Shown one piece after another: positions 8,401-17,149 of a stretch of DNA of 64,000 nt. The notes under the pieces are model-generated. The model saw only the letters and a list, made by a program, of their open reading frames with translations, had not been told where the DNA came from and searched no databases. How positions within the stretch are numbered: position 1 is the first letter of the stretch; the number at the start of each line of letters is the position of its first letter. A program made the translations under genes and the position numbers. Origin of the DNA: Vibrio europaeus (GTDB lineage Bacteria; Pseudomonadota; Gammaproteobacteria; Enterobacterales; Vibrionaceae); the NCBI RefSeq assembly GCF_001695575.1, contig NZ_LUAX01000007.1, positions 1,116,001 to 1,180,000 on the forward strand, written 5' to 3'.

Positions 8401-8937
8401 ATGCTCATGATATATAAAATGAAATATACAATGTTATTTTTATCTTTCTCTTTAGTGCATTTTTCTGCCTGTGCGGAAAATATAAGTAAGAGCTTTAATG
8501 TCTCTACATATATAGATAAAGGGAAAGTATACCCATACACATTAGAGATTCTTCCTGAAGAGCCTAATTTTTTACTTGAGTACGACGAAGAGACAAAAGT
8601 ATTTTTGGATCATAATGTTCAGTTAGATATTGTTTCAGATATTCCAAATTCTGAATCGTCGATGGGATTTGGATATAACTTAAACTTACTGGAAAATCGC
8701 TCTATTTGCCGTCGCAGCAGTGACGATACGGTCAGTCAGGAAGGATTCATTAATCTTTTGATTGACGGCAATCCGTTTGACCAAACACAGCCTGCTAGTG
8801 CTTTGTTATTGTCCCCCTCAACAGAGGCTGGAAACTTAACAGGCCAAGCTGTTTTGACGCTCAAAAGCCAGCTAATTAAAGAGACAATGTTGAATTGTTC
8901 AGGGTCAATTAGCATTGAGGCAGAGCTATCTCTATGA
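8401..8937 (+). CDS. CS1-type fimbrial subunit-like protein (minor or second pilin)
   Basis: A 178-residue exported protein. Its mature part follows the CS1/CFA/I pilin pattern: a strand near FLLEYDEETKVFLDHNVQLDIVSD, a middle region with a Cys pair (C in RSICRR and C in LNCSGS), and an ending with LTGQAVLTLKSQL, comparable to the NYSGVVSLVMTL ending of CS1 pilins. The signal peptide is MKYTMLFLSFSLVHFSACA. Possible starts are ATG at 8401, 8407 or 8419; none has a good ribosome site, and the 8419 start gives the most standard signal peptide. Its stop overlaps the usher start by 4 bases (ATGA), indicating translational coupling. Confidence 0.65.
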   Translation: MLMIYKMKYTMLFLSFSLVHFSACAENISKSFNVSTYIDKGKVYPYTLEILPEEPNFLLEYDEETKVFLDHNVQLDIVSDIPNSESSMGFGYNLNLLENRSICRRSSDDTVSQEGFINLLIDGNPFDQTQPASALLLSPSTEAGNLTGQAVLTLKSQLIKETMLNCSGSISIEAELSL

Positions 8938-11753
8938 CTTTAAATAATATTTGTCGAGCACTATCGAAAGTCTGTCTGTGCTTTCCACTGGCTGTTTTCG
9001 CTTCAGATACGCCATCAGAATTTCAAGACTTGATACAGTCTGAGCGTGCTCAAACCAAGTTTATGATCAACGATAGTGACTCTGTCCTATTAATGGCTGA
9101 TTTAGGCTATGACAGCGTAAAAGTTGATGAAAATGAAAGAGACGCTCTCCAGCGCTTTCTCTCTAAACAGTATTTAAAGTCACATGCGATTCGACATGTG
9201 TTGACAGACCTTATTGGCGGGGTTTCAACCAGTGAACTTTGTAAAGGATTGAGAGAAAACTGCGTTATTAGCGGTGCTTTACAGTATCAATATGTTGTCA
9301 TCAAAGATAAGGCAACCGTGCGCGTCGTCATTCCGGCTTCGGAGATGGCGGTGCGGAAAGTGGATCGCCAATACATTGATGACGCAGTGGATCAAAATGC
9401 TCTGTTGATGCACCACCAGTTCAACGCCAATATGGGTTCTGAGAGTGAGATTAACGCTTATTACAAGAACAAATCGACATTAGGTTCGTTTGGAGGCTAC
9501 TTTGTCAGTGACCTCAACGTTAGCAACCATTCTGCATCTGGCAACAATGACCTCTATTTTGATCAGTTGAACTACAACTATGCGAAGGAAGACACTCGCT
9601 TTCGTTTCGGATATACGTCAAGTTCTGTTGATTACTACTGGAATAGTAGTGCGATATTAGACGCACATACCCAGATAGACGCTGTTAGTTTTGACTTAGG
9701 CTCAACGTCTGATTTGATATTCAAAAACCGAGATTCAGATCAAAGGCTCTACTTCTCAATCCCTTCTTCTGGGCGACTTATAGTCACTCGTAGAAATGGT
9801 GAACCTGTACTCGAGAAAAATGTAAGTGCTGGTCAGAATTACATTTCATATAGTGCGCTGCCAAAAGGAATTCATGTTCTGAATATTAAAGTGGTCTCTG
9901 GTGATAGTGTTATCTATCACGAGGTCAGAAAAATCTACAATGCCACTAAGTATGCACTGAATTTAGGTGGTTTTGACTATCAACTCTCGGCAGGTTCTAT
10001 GTATAAACAAGATGCTGATGAGGTAGCAACAGACCAGTATGATGTTGAAGAATATCAATACAATGGCTTTGTTCAGGTAAGCATAACAAACCGAATTACT
10101 GATCCAGTTTTAATTGGGGTCGATGTGCTAAATACAGCTGAGGATTATTACGCGCGCGCCGCCATTCAAATTGATGTTGATAGAAATTTCGCTGCTAACG
10201 CGTTAGCAGGCACCTTTAGTGATGACAGTCGTTATCTTCAGTCCGAACTGACGTTAGGCAAAGCCTCTTTTACGTGGAGTAAGTTCACCGACGAAACAAG
10301 CCCACTAATATATGACCTTTCCAACTACCTATATGGCTTTGGTTCTTTTCAGGAGTTTACAGCGAACTATAGCCATCAGTTAGGTTCTGGCAATTTCTAC
10401 GCTAGCTACTCCAATTACAAAAGCGAGAGAGGCGGTACTTATTACGAACTCGGTGATGAAGAAGTATTTGATGATTACAAATCAGTGATGGCTGGATATA
10501 CATTTTCGAGCTTATGGCACAGTACTATCGATATCAGTACAACCTATTCAGAATCTACCGATGCGCTAAGTGGTGAAATGAATGATGAGTGGATGCTTGG
10601 CATTAACTTCTCTGTACCGTTAGGTACGCATTCATCAATGAATTATGCCGCGAGCACCAGCAGTAATGGGTACCAATACCACCGAGCTACCATCAATCAT
10701 CAATTTGAGACCGATGATAGCGTGTCTCTAAGTGGCGAAGCAGGCTTTAGATATAGTGATAGTGAAGCGATTCCATCTGAGACTATTGGTGAAGCGACTT
10801 TGTCTGCGGGGTATCACGATCAGCACTTAAGCGGTAGCAGTTACGGTTACTTGGACACAGAAGGTGATTACAACGTATTTGCGGCTTTCTCAGCTTCGAC
10901 GATAGTCACCAATGATGATACCTATATGACAGATAGAGCGGCTGATAGCTACTTAATCATTGAAAACCTACAGCCTGATCAAAATCGCCACTCTCTTAGT
11001 GACGAAAGCGAATTTGTGAGTGTCGCTCGTATTAAAAGTAACGATGATCCTGCAGGGCAAGTGCTCGTCGATGAAGACACTGTGATCTACCCATTTAAAC
11101 CTTATCGAGAGTACAAAGTCGCATTAGATGAAGCGGCGAGTGATTATCACAATACTGGCGAATCTTTTGCAGAATCGAGTAGCTATCCGGGAAGCATTCT
11201 TAAGTTAGATGTTGACTTGCATAGTGTTAAATCTTACTTGTCAGTGTTTACCGATATTGAAGGGAATGCGGTAGATGACGTGAAATGTAAAGGTGCGGGT
11301 TGCCTTGATGTTGAAGAACTTTCCCAAGGCGTGTTCAAGTTTAAAATCAGCCAAGGTTTGCCGTACCAACTTGTCAGTCGCGGGCAGCGATGCGTGATTC
11401 CCCACTCTGATGAGTACGGGAGTTACAACCTAGGGAGCAATTTCTGTATGCCTCAGTTTGACTTAAAAGACGGGCAACAGATAGCGAAGGGGCAAAATAA
11501 CAAAGTCTATTACTATGTTGGAGAGTTCTCCCAATCATCTGTTATCGAGCATTATGAAGAGCGATTAGCTAACCAGGATATTGTGTTTGTTAAAAAGCAA
11601 GTTGGAGAGCACACCTTTGTATTTATCGAGGCTCAAGAGCAGCTCGCCAGTAACCAAATTCAGTTTATTGATGAATTCAGTGCTTACGCACTGGAAGAGT
11701 CAGATCATGTTCCATACGCCTCTGTACAGGAGATAACCAATGAAATTCAATAG
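8934..11753 (+). CDS. Outer membrane usher of the CS1/alternate chaperone-usher class (CooC/CfaC/EcpC-like)
   Basis: A 939-residue exported outer membrane protein, the size of pilus ushers. A signal peptide (about residues 1-23, ending VFA|SDTP) is followed by an N-terminal periplasmic domain (to about 160). A long central region of alternating aromatic and polar strands (for example FRFGYTSSSVDYYW and FYASYSNYKSERGGTYYE) fits a beta-barrel with inserted plug. E-set-like C-terminal domains follow from about 690, with cysteines in VKCKGAGCLD and RCVIPHSDE. The context of pilin, usher, chaperone and tip adhesin supports the call better than any single motif. The start overlaps the previous gene by 4 bases; the end overlaps the chaperone gene by 14. 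Confidence 0.8.
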   Translation: MTLNNICRALSKVCLCFPLAVFASDTPSEFQDLIQSERAQTKFMINDSDSVLLMADLGYDSVKVDENERDALQRFLSKQYLKSHAIRHVLTDLIGGVSTSELCKGLRENCVISGALQYQYVVIKDKATVRVVIPASEMAVRKVDRQYIDDAVDQNALLMHHQFNANMGSESEINAYYKNKSTLGSFGGYFVSDLNVSNHSASGNNDLYFDQLNYNYAKEDTRFRFGYTSSSVDYYWNSSAILDAHTQIDAVSFDLGSTSDLIFKNRDSDQRLYFSIPSSGRLIVTRRNGEPVLEKNVSAGQNYISYSALPKGIHVLNIKVVSGDSVIYHEVRKIYNATKYALNLGGFDYQLSAGSMYKQDADEVATDQYDVEEYQYNGFVQVSITNRITDPVLIGVDVLNTAEDYYARAAIQIDVDRNFAANALAGTFSDDSRYLQSELTLGKASFTWSKFTDETSPLIYDLSNYLYGFGSFQEFTANYSHQLGSGNFYASYSNYKSERGGTYYELGDEEVFDDYKSVMAGYTFSSLWHSTIDISTTYSESTDALSGEMNDEWMLGINFSVPLGTHSSMNYAASTSSNGYQYHRATINHQFETDDSVSLSGEAGFRYSDSEAIPSETIGEATLSAGYHDQHLSGSSYGYLDTEGDYNVFAAFSASTIVTNDDTYMTDRAADSYLIIENLQPDQNRHSLSDESEFVSVARIKSNDDPAGQVLVDEDTVIYPFKPYREYKVALDEAASDYHNTGESFAESSSYPGSILKLDVDLHSVKSYLSVFTDIEGNAVDDVKCKGAGCLDVEELSQGVFKFKISQGLPYQLVSRGQRCVIPHSDEYGSYNLGSNFCMPQFDLKDGQQIAKGQNNKVYYYVGEFSQSSVIEHYEERLANQDIVFVKKQVGEHTFVFIEAQEQLASNQIQFIDEFSAYALEESDHVPYASVQEITNEIQ

Positions 11754-12453
11754 CTTGCTATCAGGCTTTATCGCTACGGCCTTCTATTTTTTTGCTGCTA
11801 ATACCTGGGCCTTTCAAGTTGATACCTTGATGCTAGCTGGTAATGAAAAAGGAAACGGTATGTTTACCGTTTCTAACTCTGAAGAAGAAACTATCTATTT
11901 GAAAGCCGAGGTTTTAAAAGTCGTGGTTGAACACAACCAAATAAAAAAAATTCCGCTCAACAAAGATAACTTTATGTTGTGGGATCTTGCTGTTAATCCG
12001 GCTAAGGCGATTCTTCACTCAGGCGAGGCGAGCAACTTTTCGGTTCGATATCTGTGCCGCAGAAATTGCGACCGCAGCCATGACAATGTTTATCAGGTCA
12101 GATTTACACCAGTGGCTTCTCCTGATGCAGAAAATCAGAACAAACTCGATATCCGTTTTGGAATAGCGCCTTATTACATTGTCCCTGCACTGAAGTCTGA
12201 TGTGGATTATGACATTGATTTTGATAAACAAAACAAGCAGTTAACTGTTGGAAATGCAGGTAACACCTTCATCAAAATTAAAATTGATAGCTGCGATAAA
12301 TTCAGTATGGATCAAAAAGGATGCCGAGCACTCTATTACGTTTTGGCAGGGCGCAGTAAAACCATCAAGCTTTCAGACAAACTCTACCGTGAATCACTCA
12401 AAGTTATCGTAGGTAACCATGATCAGTCATATAACGAGACCATCACTCTATAA
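11740..12453 (+). CDS. Periplasmic pilus-assembly chaperone
   Basis: A 237-residue exported protein with a signal peptide (about 1-24, ending TWA|FQVD) and two immunoglobulin-like domains. Domain 1 runs from the TLMLAGNEKGNGMFTVSNSE start through VYQVRFTP, the usual G1-type strand region. Domain 2 has NAGNTFIKIKI and the AGRSKTIKL strand near the end, as in PapD-like chaperones of the alternate class. It would hold pilin subunits in the periplasm and deliver them to the usher. A run of eight A residues (11943-11950) lies inside the gene and would shift frame if its length changed. Overlaps usher and tip-adhesin genes, so the operon is tightly coupled. Confidence 0.75.
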   Translation: MKFNSLLSGFIATAFYFFAANTWAFQVDTLMLAGNEKGNGMFTVSNSEEETIYLKAEVLKVVVEHNQIKKIPLNKDNFMLWDLAVNPAKAILHSGEASNFSVRYLCRRNCDRSHDNVYQVRFTPVASPDAENQNKLDIRFGIAPYYIVPALKSDVDYDIDFDKQNKQLTVGNAGNTFIKIKIDSCDKFSMDQKGCRALYYVLAGRSKTIKLSDKLYRESLKVIVGNHDQSYNETITL

Positions 12454-13507
12454 GTTAGCGTCGTGCCTTTTCAGTTGCTTGTCGCTACTGCCTTGTGCCG
12501 AAGCGACAACGATTAGCGGCCTTGTGAAAGGGGATAGGCTAACTTGGTTCAATGCATATAACCAAAGTGGTTATTTAACGTCGACTAATTGGCAGCCACT
12601 CTCAGGATTACAACCGACAACAGAGTGGGTTCCGGGTACGTTTCTTGGACAGTCGGTCAGCACAATAAAACTGAGGAACAGTGAAACAGGCGAGAGTGTC
12701 GATCTCGATTTTCAGGTTGTCGGTATTCAATACAATTTTGGTAAAGCGAGCGCTCACTTCGATGGCTCAGAGCCTGTTAATGGTAGTTATAAAGTATGTG
12801 AAACCGCGATGGGTGAAGGTGGAGTAGTTACACTGGCGGATACAGGCATAGGTTTTTGTATCAATAGTAATACCTATAAAGCGGTGACGGCATTTACCCC
12901 CTTTCAATTTGCTCGACCATTAATAAAAACCTCTGAGATAGCTCAATCGTTACGTGAAGCGGGAGTAAGCAGTGGGCAATACACCGGGTCAGTCATGGTT
13001 CGCCCTGCATATGGGTTTCGCTCTCCTACGGGGAGTTGGACATATCGAAATACCAACGGTGTACCTGTCACATTGTCTATCCGCTACGAGGCGGCAAATT
13101 TGGCCAATATTGAAGTCAGCGGAAGTGGGATCATGCCAGCTAAGTATGACCAGAAGAAGTTAACGGCTTCAGGACAAACCGACTACTTAATAACGGCTCA
13201 TGGCTTTTTTACCAATGGGCTCAAGTTAAGCTTCCCAGAGAATGAGGTTGATGGTTTTAACTTAGCCTATGTTGATGAAGGCAGTGCTAAACCCATTCCA
13301 TATAGTATCGATTGTAATGCCTGCGAGGATACTTCGCTTGTAAGCAATGGAAAGCTCAACTTAAACAATAGAGAAACGGTCGTAGGTGGAGAAGGAGACA
13401 CGGTAAGCCTGATGCTTAATGTTCACTACGACAATATTCCAGCAGATGATTTAACGACTGGCAATTACTATGACCAATTTACCGTATATTTTGAAGAAAA
13501 CCTGTAA
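12419..13507 (+). CDS. Pilus tip adhesin / initiator (CfaE/CblD-like)
   Basis: A 362-residue exported protein with a signal peptide (about 1-29, LSLLPCAEA|TTIS). The layout fits the two-domain CS1-class tip proteins: an N-terminal receptor-binding domain (to about 200) followed by a pilin-like domain. The segment PFQFARPLIKTSEIAQSLR then GVSSGQYTGSVMVRP resembles the linker and first strand of CblD/CfaE-type initiators. Cysteine pairs (YKVCETA/GFCINS and IDCNACED) could form disulphides. It overlaps the chaperone gene by 35 bases and the next gene by 38. The receptor cannot be inferred. Confidence 0.65.
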   Translation: MISHITRPSLYKLASCLFSCLSLLPCAEATTISGLVKGDRLTWFNAYNQSGYLTSTNWQPLSGLQPTTEWVPGTFLGQSVSTIKLRNSETGESVDLDFQVVGIQYNFGKASAHFDGSEPVNGSYKVCETAMGEGGVVTLADTGIGFCINSNTYKAVTAFTPFQFARPLIKTSEIAQSLREAGVSSGQYTGSVMVRPAYGFRSPTGSWTYRNTNGVPVTLSIRYEAANLANIEVSGSGIMPAKYDQKKLTASGQTDYLITAHGFFTNGLKLSFPENEVDGFNLAYVDEGSAKPIPYSIDCNACEDTSLVSNGKLNLNNRETVVGGEGDTVSLMLNVHYDNIPADDLTTGNYYDQFTVYFEENL

Positions 13508-14234
13508 GCATTCTCCAGCCATGAGTTTATTGGTGTGTGCACTAGCAGCTTCTCATGGTTTGAAGGCAGAAGAATTAAAGTCATTGGACGAGATGTCTTG
13601 GCCCGTTGAGTTCGAAAGCAAGGTTTATTTCGGGGACACCACGACATTGGGTATAGATGCCGTTCATAGCTGGGAAAACTTTCGTCTTAAAGCGGGTGGG
13701 CAGTTCCATATTGCAGGAGAGACAACCCCAGCACCTAATGGCTATCATCGAAATACCTTTTCTGTAGGTGTGAGTCACCAATTTCAGCTTGCGCAAGATC
13801 TCAATTTAGAGCTGGGAACAGGCTATGCGTACCGCTCTGCTTTTGTTGACTACGGTTTAAGGTATCAGCTGCTGGGCAATATCACCGCCTTGGCTGGGTA
13901 TCGTTTTAGCTTTGATAACACGGAGGTGAACAGAAATCAGTTTTACACTGGGCTGAGCATTGCGTTTGATGATTCTAAAACGTGGGAAGAACCGAATACT
14001 TCACCACTACAAGTCGAGGTTCCAATAGCGGCTCCTCAATCAGAAAAGCATTTTTTAGAAAATAAGCCGGACAAGCCATTATTAAAGCGACATAAATATA
14101 ATGTTAAGAAGGGAGATTGGTTAATTAAAATTGCCAGTAAATATAACGTCCCATTATCAAATTTAATAGAAAACAACAATTTCAAAAATATAGACCTAAT
14201 TTATCCTGGAGATACTATTTATTACCTTAAATAG
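13470..14234 (+). CDS. Outer membrane beta-barrel-like protein with C-terminal LysM domain
   Basis: A 254-residue exported protein. After a signal peptide (ASHGLKA|EE near residue 33) come about 130 residues of alternating amphipathic strands (VEFESKVYFGDTTTLGID, FRLKAGGQFHI, LNLELGTGYAYRSAF, ALAGYRFSFDN), as in a small outer membrane barrel. A Pro-rich linker leads to a LysM domain (about 205-253: YNVKKGDWLIKIASKYNV, LIYPGDTIYYL), which binds peptidoglycan glycan chains. It could tie the pilus base or usher to the cell wall; this is inference. An alternative start at 13521 (MSLLVCALAAS) would shorten the signal peptide. Last gene of the overlapping pilus operon. Confidence 0.7.
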   Translation: MTNLPYILKKTCKHSPAMSLLVCALAASHGLKAEELKSLDEMSWPVEFESKVYFGDTTTLGIDAVHSWENFRLKAGGQFHIAGETTPAPNGYHRNTFSVGVSHQFQLAQDLNLELGTGYAYRSAFVDYGLRYQLLGNITALAGYRFSFDNTEVNRNQFYTGLSIAFDDSKTWEEPNTSPLQVEVPIAAPQSEKHFLENKPDKPLLKRHKYNVKKGDWLIKIASKYNVPLSNLIENNNFKNIDLIYPGDTIYYLK

Positions 14235-14280
14235 CAACGTCCTCTGAGGGTTTAGACACATAACAAGGGAGGAAGCTTTG

Positions 14281-14553
14281 ATGGGTAGTCAATCAGCATG
14301 TCTCAAAAGAGGCAGTGAAAAAGAGTTGTTAAACATGCTGAAGATCAAGCATCTTAATCACTTTCATGTTAGGCGAAAAGGGTTTAGTTATTTTTGCTTC
14401 TACGATGATGAAAATGAAGGCTTTTCAATGTTTAAGATTAATGATAGCCAGCAAACGGTGAGTAGAATGCTCATCAAAGCAAACTCAATTTCTGAGTTTC
14501 TACACTCAGATATCATTAGTGATATTGAAGAGTTTAAAAAGATTTACTTTTAA
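14281..14553 (+). CDS. Small hypothetical protein
   Basis: A 90-residue soluble protein with no signal peptide and no family I recognise. It has a basic N-terminal half (LKIKHLNHFHVRRKG) and an acidic C-terminal half ending in EEFKKIYF. The ATG at 14281 is chosen over the preceding TTG because AGGGAGG lies 8 bases upstream, an excellent ribosome site, which is good evidence that it is a real gene. It lies 46 bases after the LysM gene and 124 bases before the first lipoprotein gene, on the same strand. A regulatory or accessory role for the pilus operon is possible but unsupported. Confidence 0.55.
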   Translation: MGSQSACLKRGSEKELLNMLKIKHLNHFHVRRKGFSYFCFYDDENEGFSMFKINDSQQTVSRMLIKANSISEFLHSDIISDIEEFKKIYF

Positions 14554-14677
14554 TTAATTAATTTAGCTAAATAAGACGAATTATTTTCCTATAAGAGGTA
14601 ACTCTCTTAATGGGCGGGCTTTTGTCGCTTTTTATTTAGGAAATTAATACAAGCTTATTCTGGAATAAGAGAAAGTT

Positions 14678-17119
14678 ATGCGGTTCAACAACAAACGATT
14701 ATTTGTTTATTTATTGCCACTGGTGTTATTTGGATGCGGGGGAGAAACGAATGAGCAGAATGAACAAAGCTCACACCAAGAGTCGGTCAGTTCTCCCTTA
14801 GCAACAGATAACTACTCGCAGTTTTTGCTCGACAATAGCCAACATGTTGTCTCTTTGGTAGAGCATGTGAGCGATCCGCAGGGATTGCCGTTAACACTAG
14901 AACGTGTTGAGCCTCTTAGTCAGTCTTGTGGTATGCCAGTTGTAGATAAACAGCACTTATCTTTTACGGTCGCTGAGTCTATTCCTGAAACATGTGTATA
15001 CCGCTATGTGGTTCGAAACCACCCAGAAAATTCGCAATTAGATAAGGAGTCCAGTGCCGAAAGCGTGGTGTTAATCAGTAACGAAACAGATTCTTCGCTA
15101 ATTCCCCCGATATCGAAGTCTATAAAAGTAGATTCTGAATTAACCATTGTTCTTAGTCAGGAGCTGGGCTCCACCTATCCTGATGGCTACACATTGAACC
15201 AAGATGTTGTGCTGCTCGGAGACGGAGTGGCGAGTGTGGATGTTAGTTCGGATACGATCTTATACCAAGCAAGCAGCACACCCGGGGATACCCGTTTGAT
15301 TTACTCATTGTCGAGCGACGATGGTAACAATGTGAAAGCGGGTTATGTCGATATTGCCGTTTCTTCAGAGGGAAACAGTATGCCTATTGCGGAAAACATC
15401 GCGGGGCCAGAATCGTTATACCCGAACACAAACATTACGATAGATGTGAGTGATTCGATTAGTGATCCTGACGGCGACTCGCTGCAACTAACCGACGTGT
15501 ATGCCTATAACGCTAATGTCGCGATTACCGATCCGCTTGATGTTAACAACACAAAGTTTAACTTCTCGGCTTCTCAACCTGGTAGTTACAGCGTGACTTA
15601 CTACGTTTCGGATCATAGAGGCGGATACGCCGTAGCCGTGGTACGTATTGTAGTATCTGAGCCGCTTCTTCCTTGGAACGATATTGTGCTAGCGAGCGGT
15701 GCTCGTTATACCGCGCCGTGGGAGAAAAGTAGCGCTGATATTGCAGGTATTTATTATCAGGGTACCGAACCTGAGCTCATCAATGGGACAGAGTATCTTA
15801 TTCCATTGTTTAGCGCTGATGCGGCTCAAGCTTTATGCCAGTCTAGAGGTATGGCACTGCCGAGCCAAGAACAGATGAATGCGCTATTTCAAGCAAGGCC
15901 TGATGTCGCGAACTCAGAACATTGGCCTACCTCTGTAGCGTATTGGAGTTCCAGCAAATCCACCGCTAACCAGCAGTACGATTTTAATATGAATAGCGGT
16001 GCTCAAATTCTATTACCGACATCAACCCCCTTAATCGTTACCTGTGTTTACCCTGGCGAGCTCTCTACTTTGGTCAGTAAAGATAATGCCTATCAAACCG
16101 ATCTCGTTGATGGTGATTACAACACAGTGGAAGCGTATGCCAAGCAAGCAGATGGTTCTCCTATTTCCGGGCAGAGTATTTATGCATTTAGTGAAGACGA
16201 AAATCTAAGATTCGAAAGCCAATCAGCCCTAACGGATAGCGAAGGCAAAGCCTCATTTAAGGTGCGAAGTGCGCTGAGTGGTGAGTTCGATGTTTTGGTT
16301 AACTACTACTCACAAAGTAAAGCTGCGTTGGTGCATTTTATCGATGACCTACTACTTAGTATTTCACTCAGTGGAGAGCATGAATTACTACTTGGTAGTA
16401 CCGAGGAGTTGACTGCAATGGGTAAATATCAGTCGGGAAAAGAGTCAGATATTTCACAGGAGGTGAATTGGACATCTGACAACCCAAAGGTTGTTCGTGT
16501 GACAAATATAGGGGAAATTTTTGCGCAAGGGATGGGGTCAGCAACTGTCCATTCTACATCAGGTGAAATTACATCTAATAAGTTTAAGGTGACAGTTCCT
16601 TTTGGAACGCTCGAAGCTGTTCAAGATGCAACGATTAGAGGGGGTTCTTATAGCCATCAGAATTTTGGATCAGATTCTTCTCTGATTGTTAAACGGGATA
16701 ACGCAAATAGTAATGGTTATTACCGGAAGGCATTACTCAAGTTTTATGTAGGAAATAAGCCAGTACAAGCCTTTAGTAAGGCAACATTAAGAATGTATCT
16801 AACCGGTGCCAATTCAGGCGTAGGGGAGGCTGGTAGAAATCTAACGGTTTATTCGCTTTCTAGCAATGATTGGTCTGAACATGAAGTCACTTGGGACACA
16901 GCACCTAGCATTCAAAATAAAGGTAATACAATCAATGTCAAAAAAGGGGATGTAGGAAAATGGATAGAGTGGGATGTGACTGATCTCATCAATGCTGAAC
17001 CAGATAACACATACCTTTCACTCTTACTCGATGACCTAGGCAGCTATAAAGCTACAGTGGATGTGCACTTCTACTCTAGAGAGTCAGGTACAGCTCCTCA
17101 GCTAGTTATCCAACCTTAA
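14678..17119 (+). CDS. Surface lipoprotein with invasin-like modules and a C-terminal DNRLRE-type carbohydrate-binding domain
   Basis: An 813-residue lipoprotein. The signal peptide ends in the lipobox LFGC (Cys about 20), followed by a Gln/Ser-rich linker. About 35-330 holds cadherin/Ig-like units, including DGDSLQLTDVYAYNA. About 330-460 (DAAQALCQSRGMALPSQEQ, then SVAYWSSS) resembles the C-type-lectin-like adhesion domain of invasin/intimin family proteins. A Big_1-like domain (about 470-555), a BIg2-like domain (about 560-640) and a DNRLRE/CBM96-like domain (about 643-813: ATIRGGSYSHQNFGSDSSL, WDTAPSI, WIEWDVTDLI) follow. It is a paralogue of the next gene over most of its length, but the C-terminal module differs. 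Probably an adhesin or polysaccharide-binding surface protein. Confidence 0.7.
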   Translation: MRFNNKRLFVYLLPLVLFGCGGETNEQNEQSSHQESVSSPLATDNYSQFLLDNSQHVVSLVEHVSDPQGLPLTLERVEPLSQSCGMPVVDKQHLSFTVAESIPETCVYRYVVRNHPENSQLDKESSAESVVLISNETDSSLIPPISKSIKVDSELTIVLSQELGSTYPDGYTLNQDVVLLGDGVASVDVSSDTILYQASSTPGDTRLIYSLSSDDGNNVKAGYVDIAVSSEGNSMPIAENIAGPESLYPNTNITIDVSDSISDPDGDSLQLTDVYAYNANVAITDPLDVNNTKFNFSASQPGSYSVTYYVSDHRGGYAVAVVRIVVSEPLLPWNDIVLASGARYTAPWEKSSADIAGIYYQGTEPELINGTEYLIPLFSADAAQALCQSRGMALPSQEQMNALFQARPDVANSEHWPTSVAYWSSSKSTANQQYDFNMNSGAQILLPTSTPLIVTCVYPGELSTLVSKDNAYQTDLVDGDYNTVEAYAKQADGSPISGQSIYAFSEDENLRFESQSALTDSEGKASFKVRSALSGEFDVLVNYYSQSKAALVHFIDDLLLSISLSGEHELLLGSTEELTAMGKYQSGKESDISQEVNWTSDNPKVVRVTNIGEIFAQGMGSATVHSTSGEITSNKFKVTVPFGTLEAVQDATIRGGSYSHQNFGSDSSLIVKRDNANSNGYYRKALLKFYVGNKPVQAFSKATLRMYLTGANSGVGEAGRNLTVYSLSSNDWSEHEVTWDTAPSIQNKGNTINVKKGDVGKWIEWDVTDLINAEPDNTYLSLLLDDLGSYKATVDVHFYSRESGTAPQLVIQP

Positions 17120-17149
17120 TCTTCAAACATACCTTTTATGGAAATTCCA

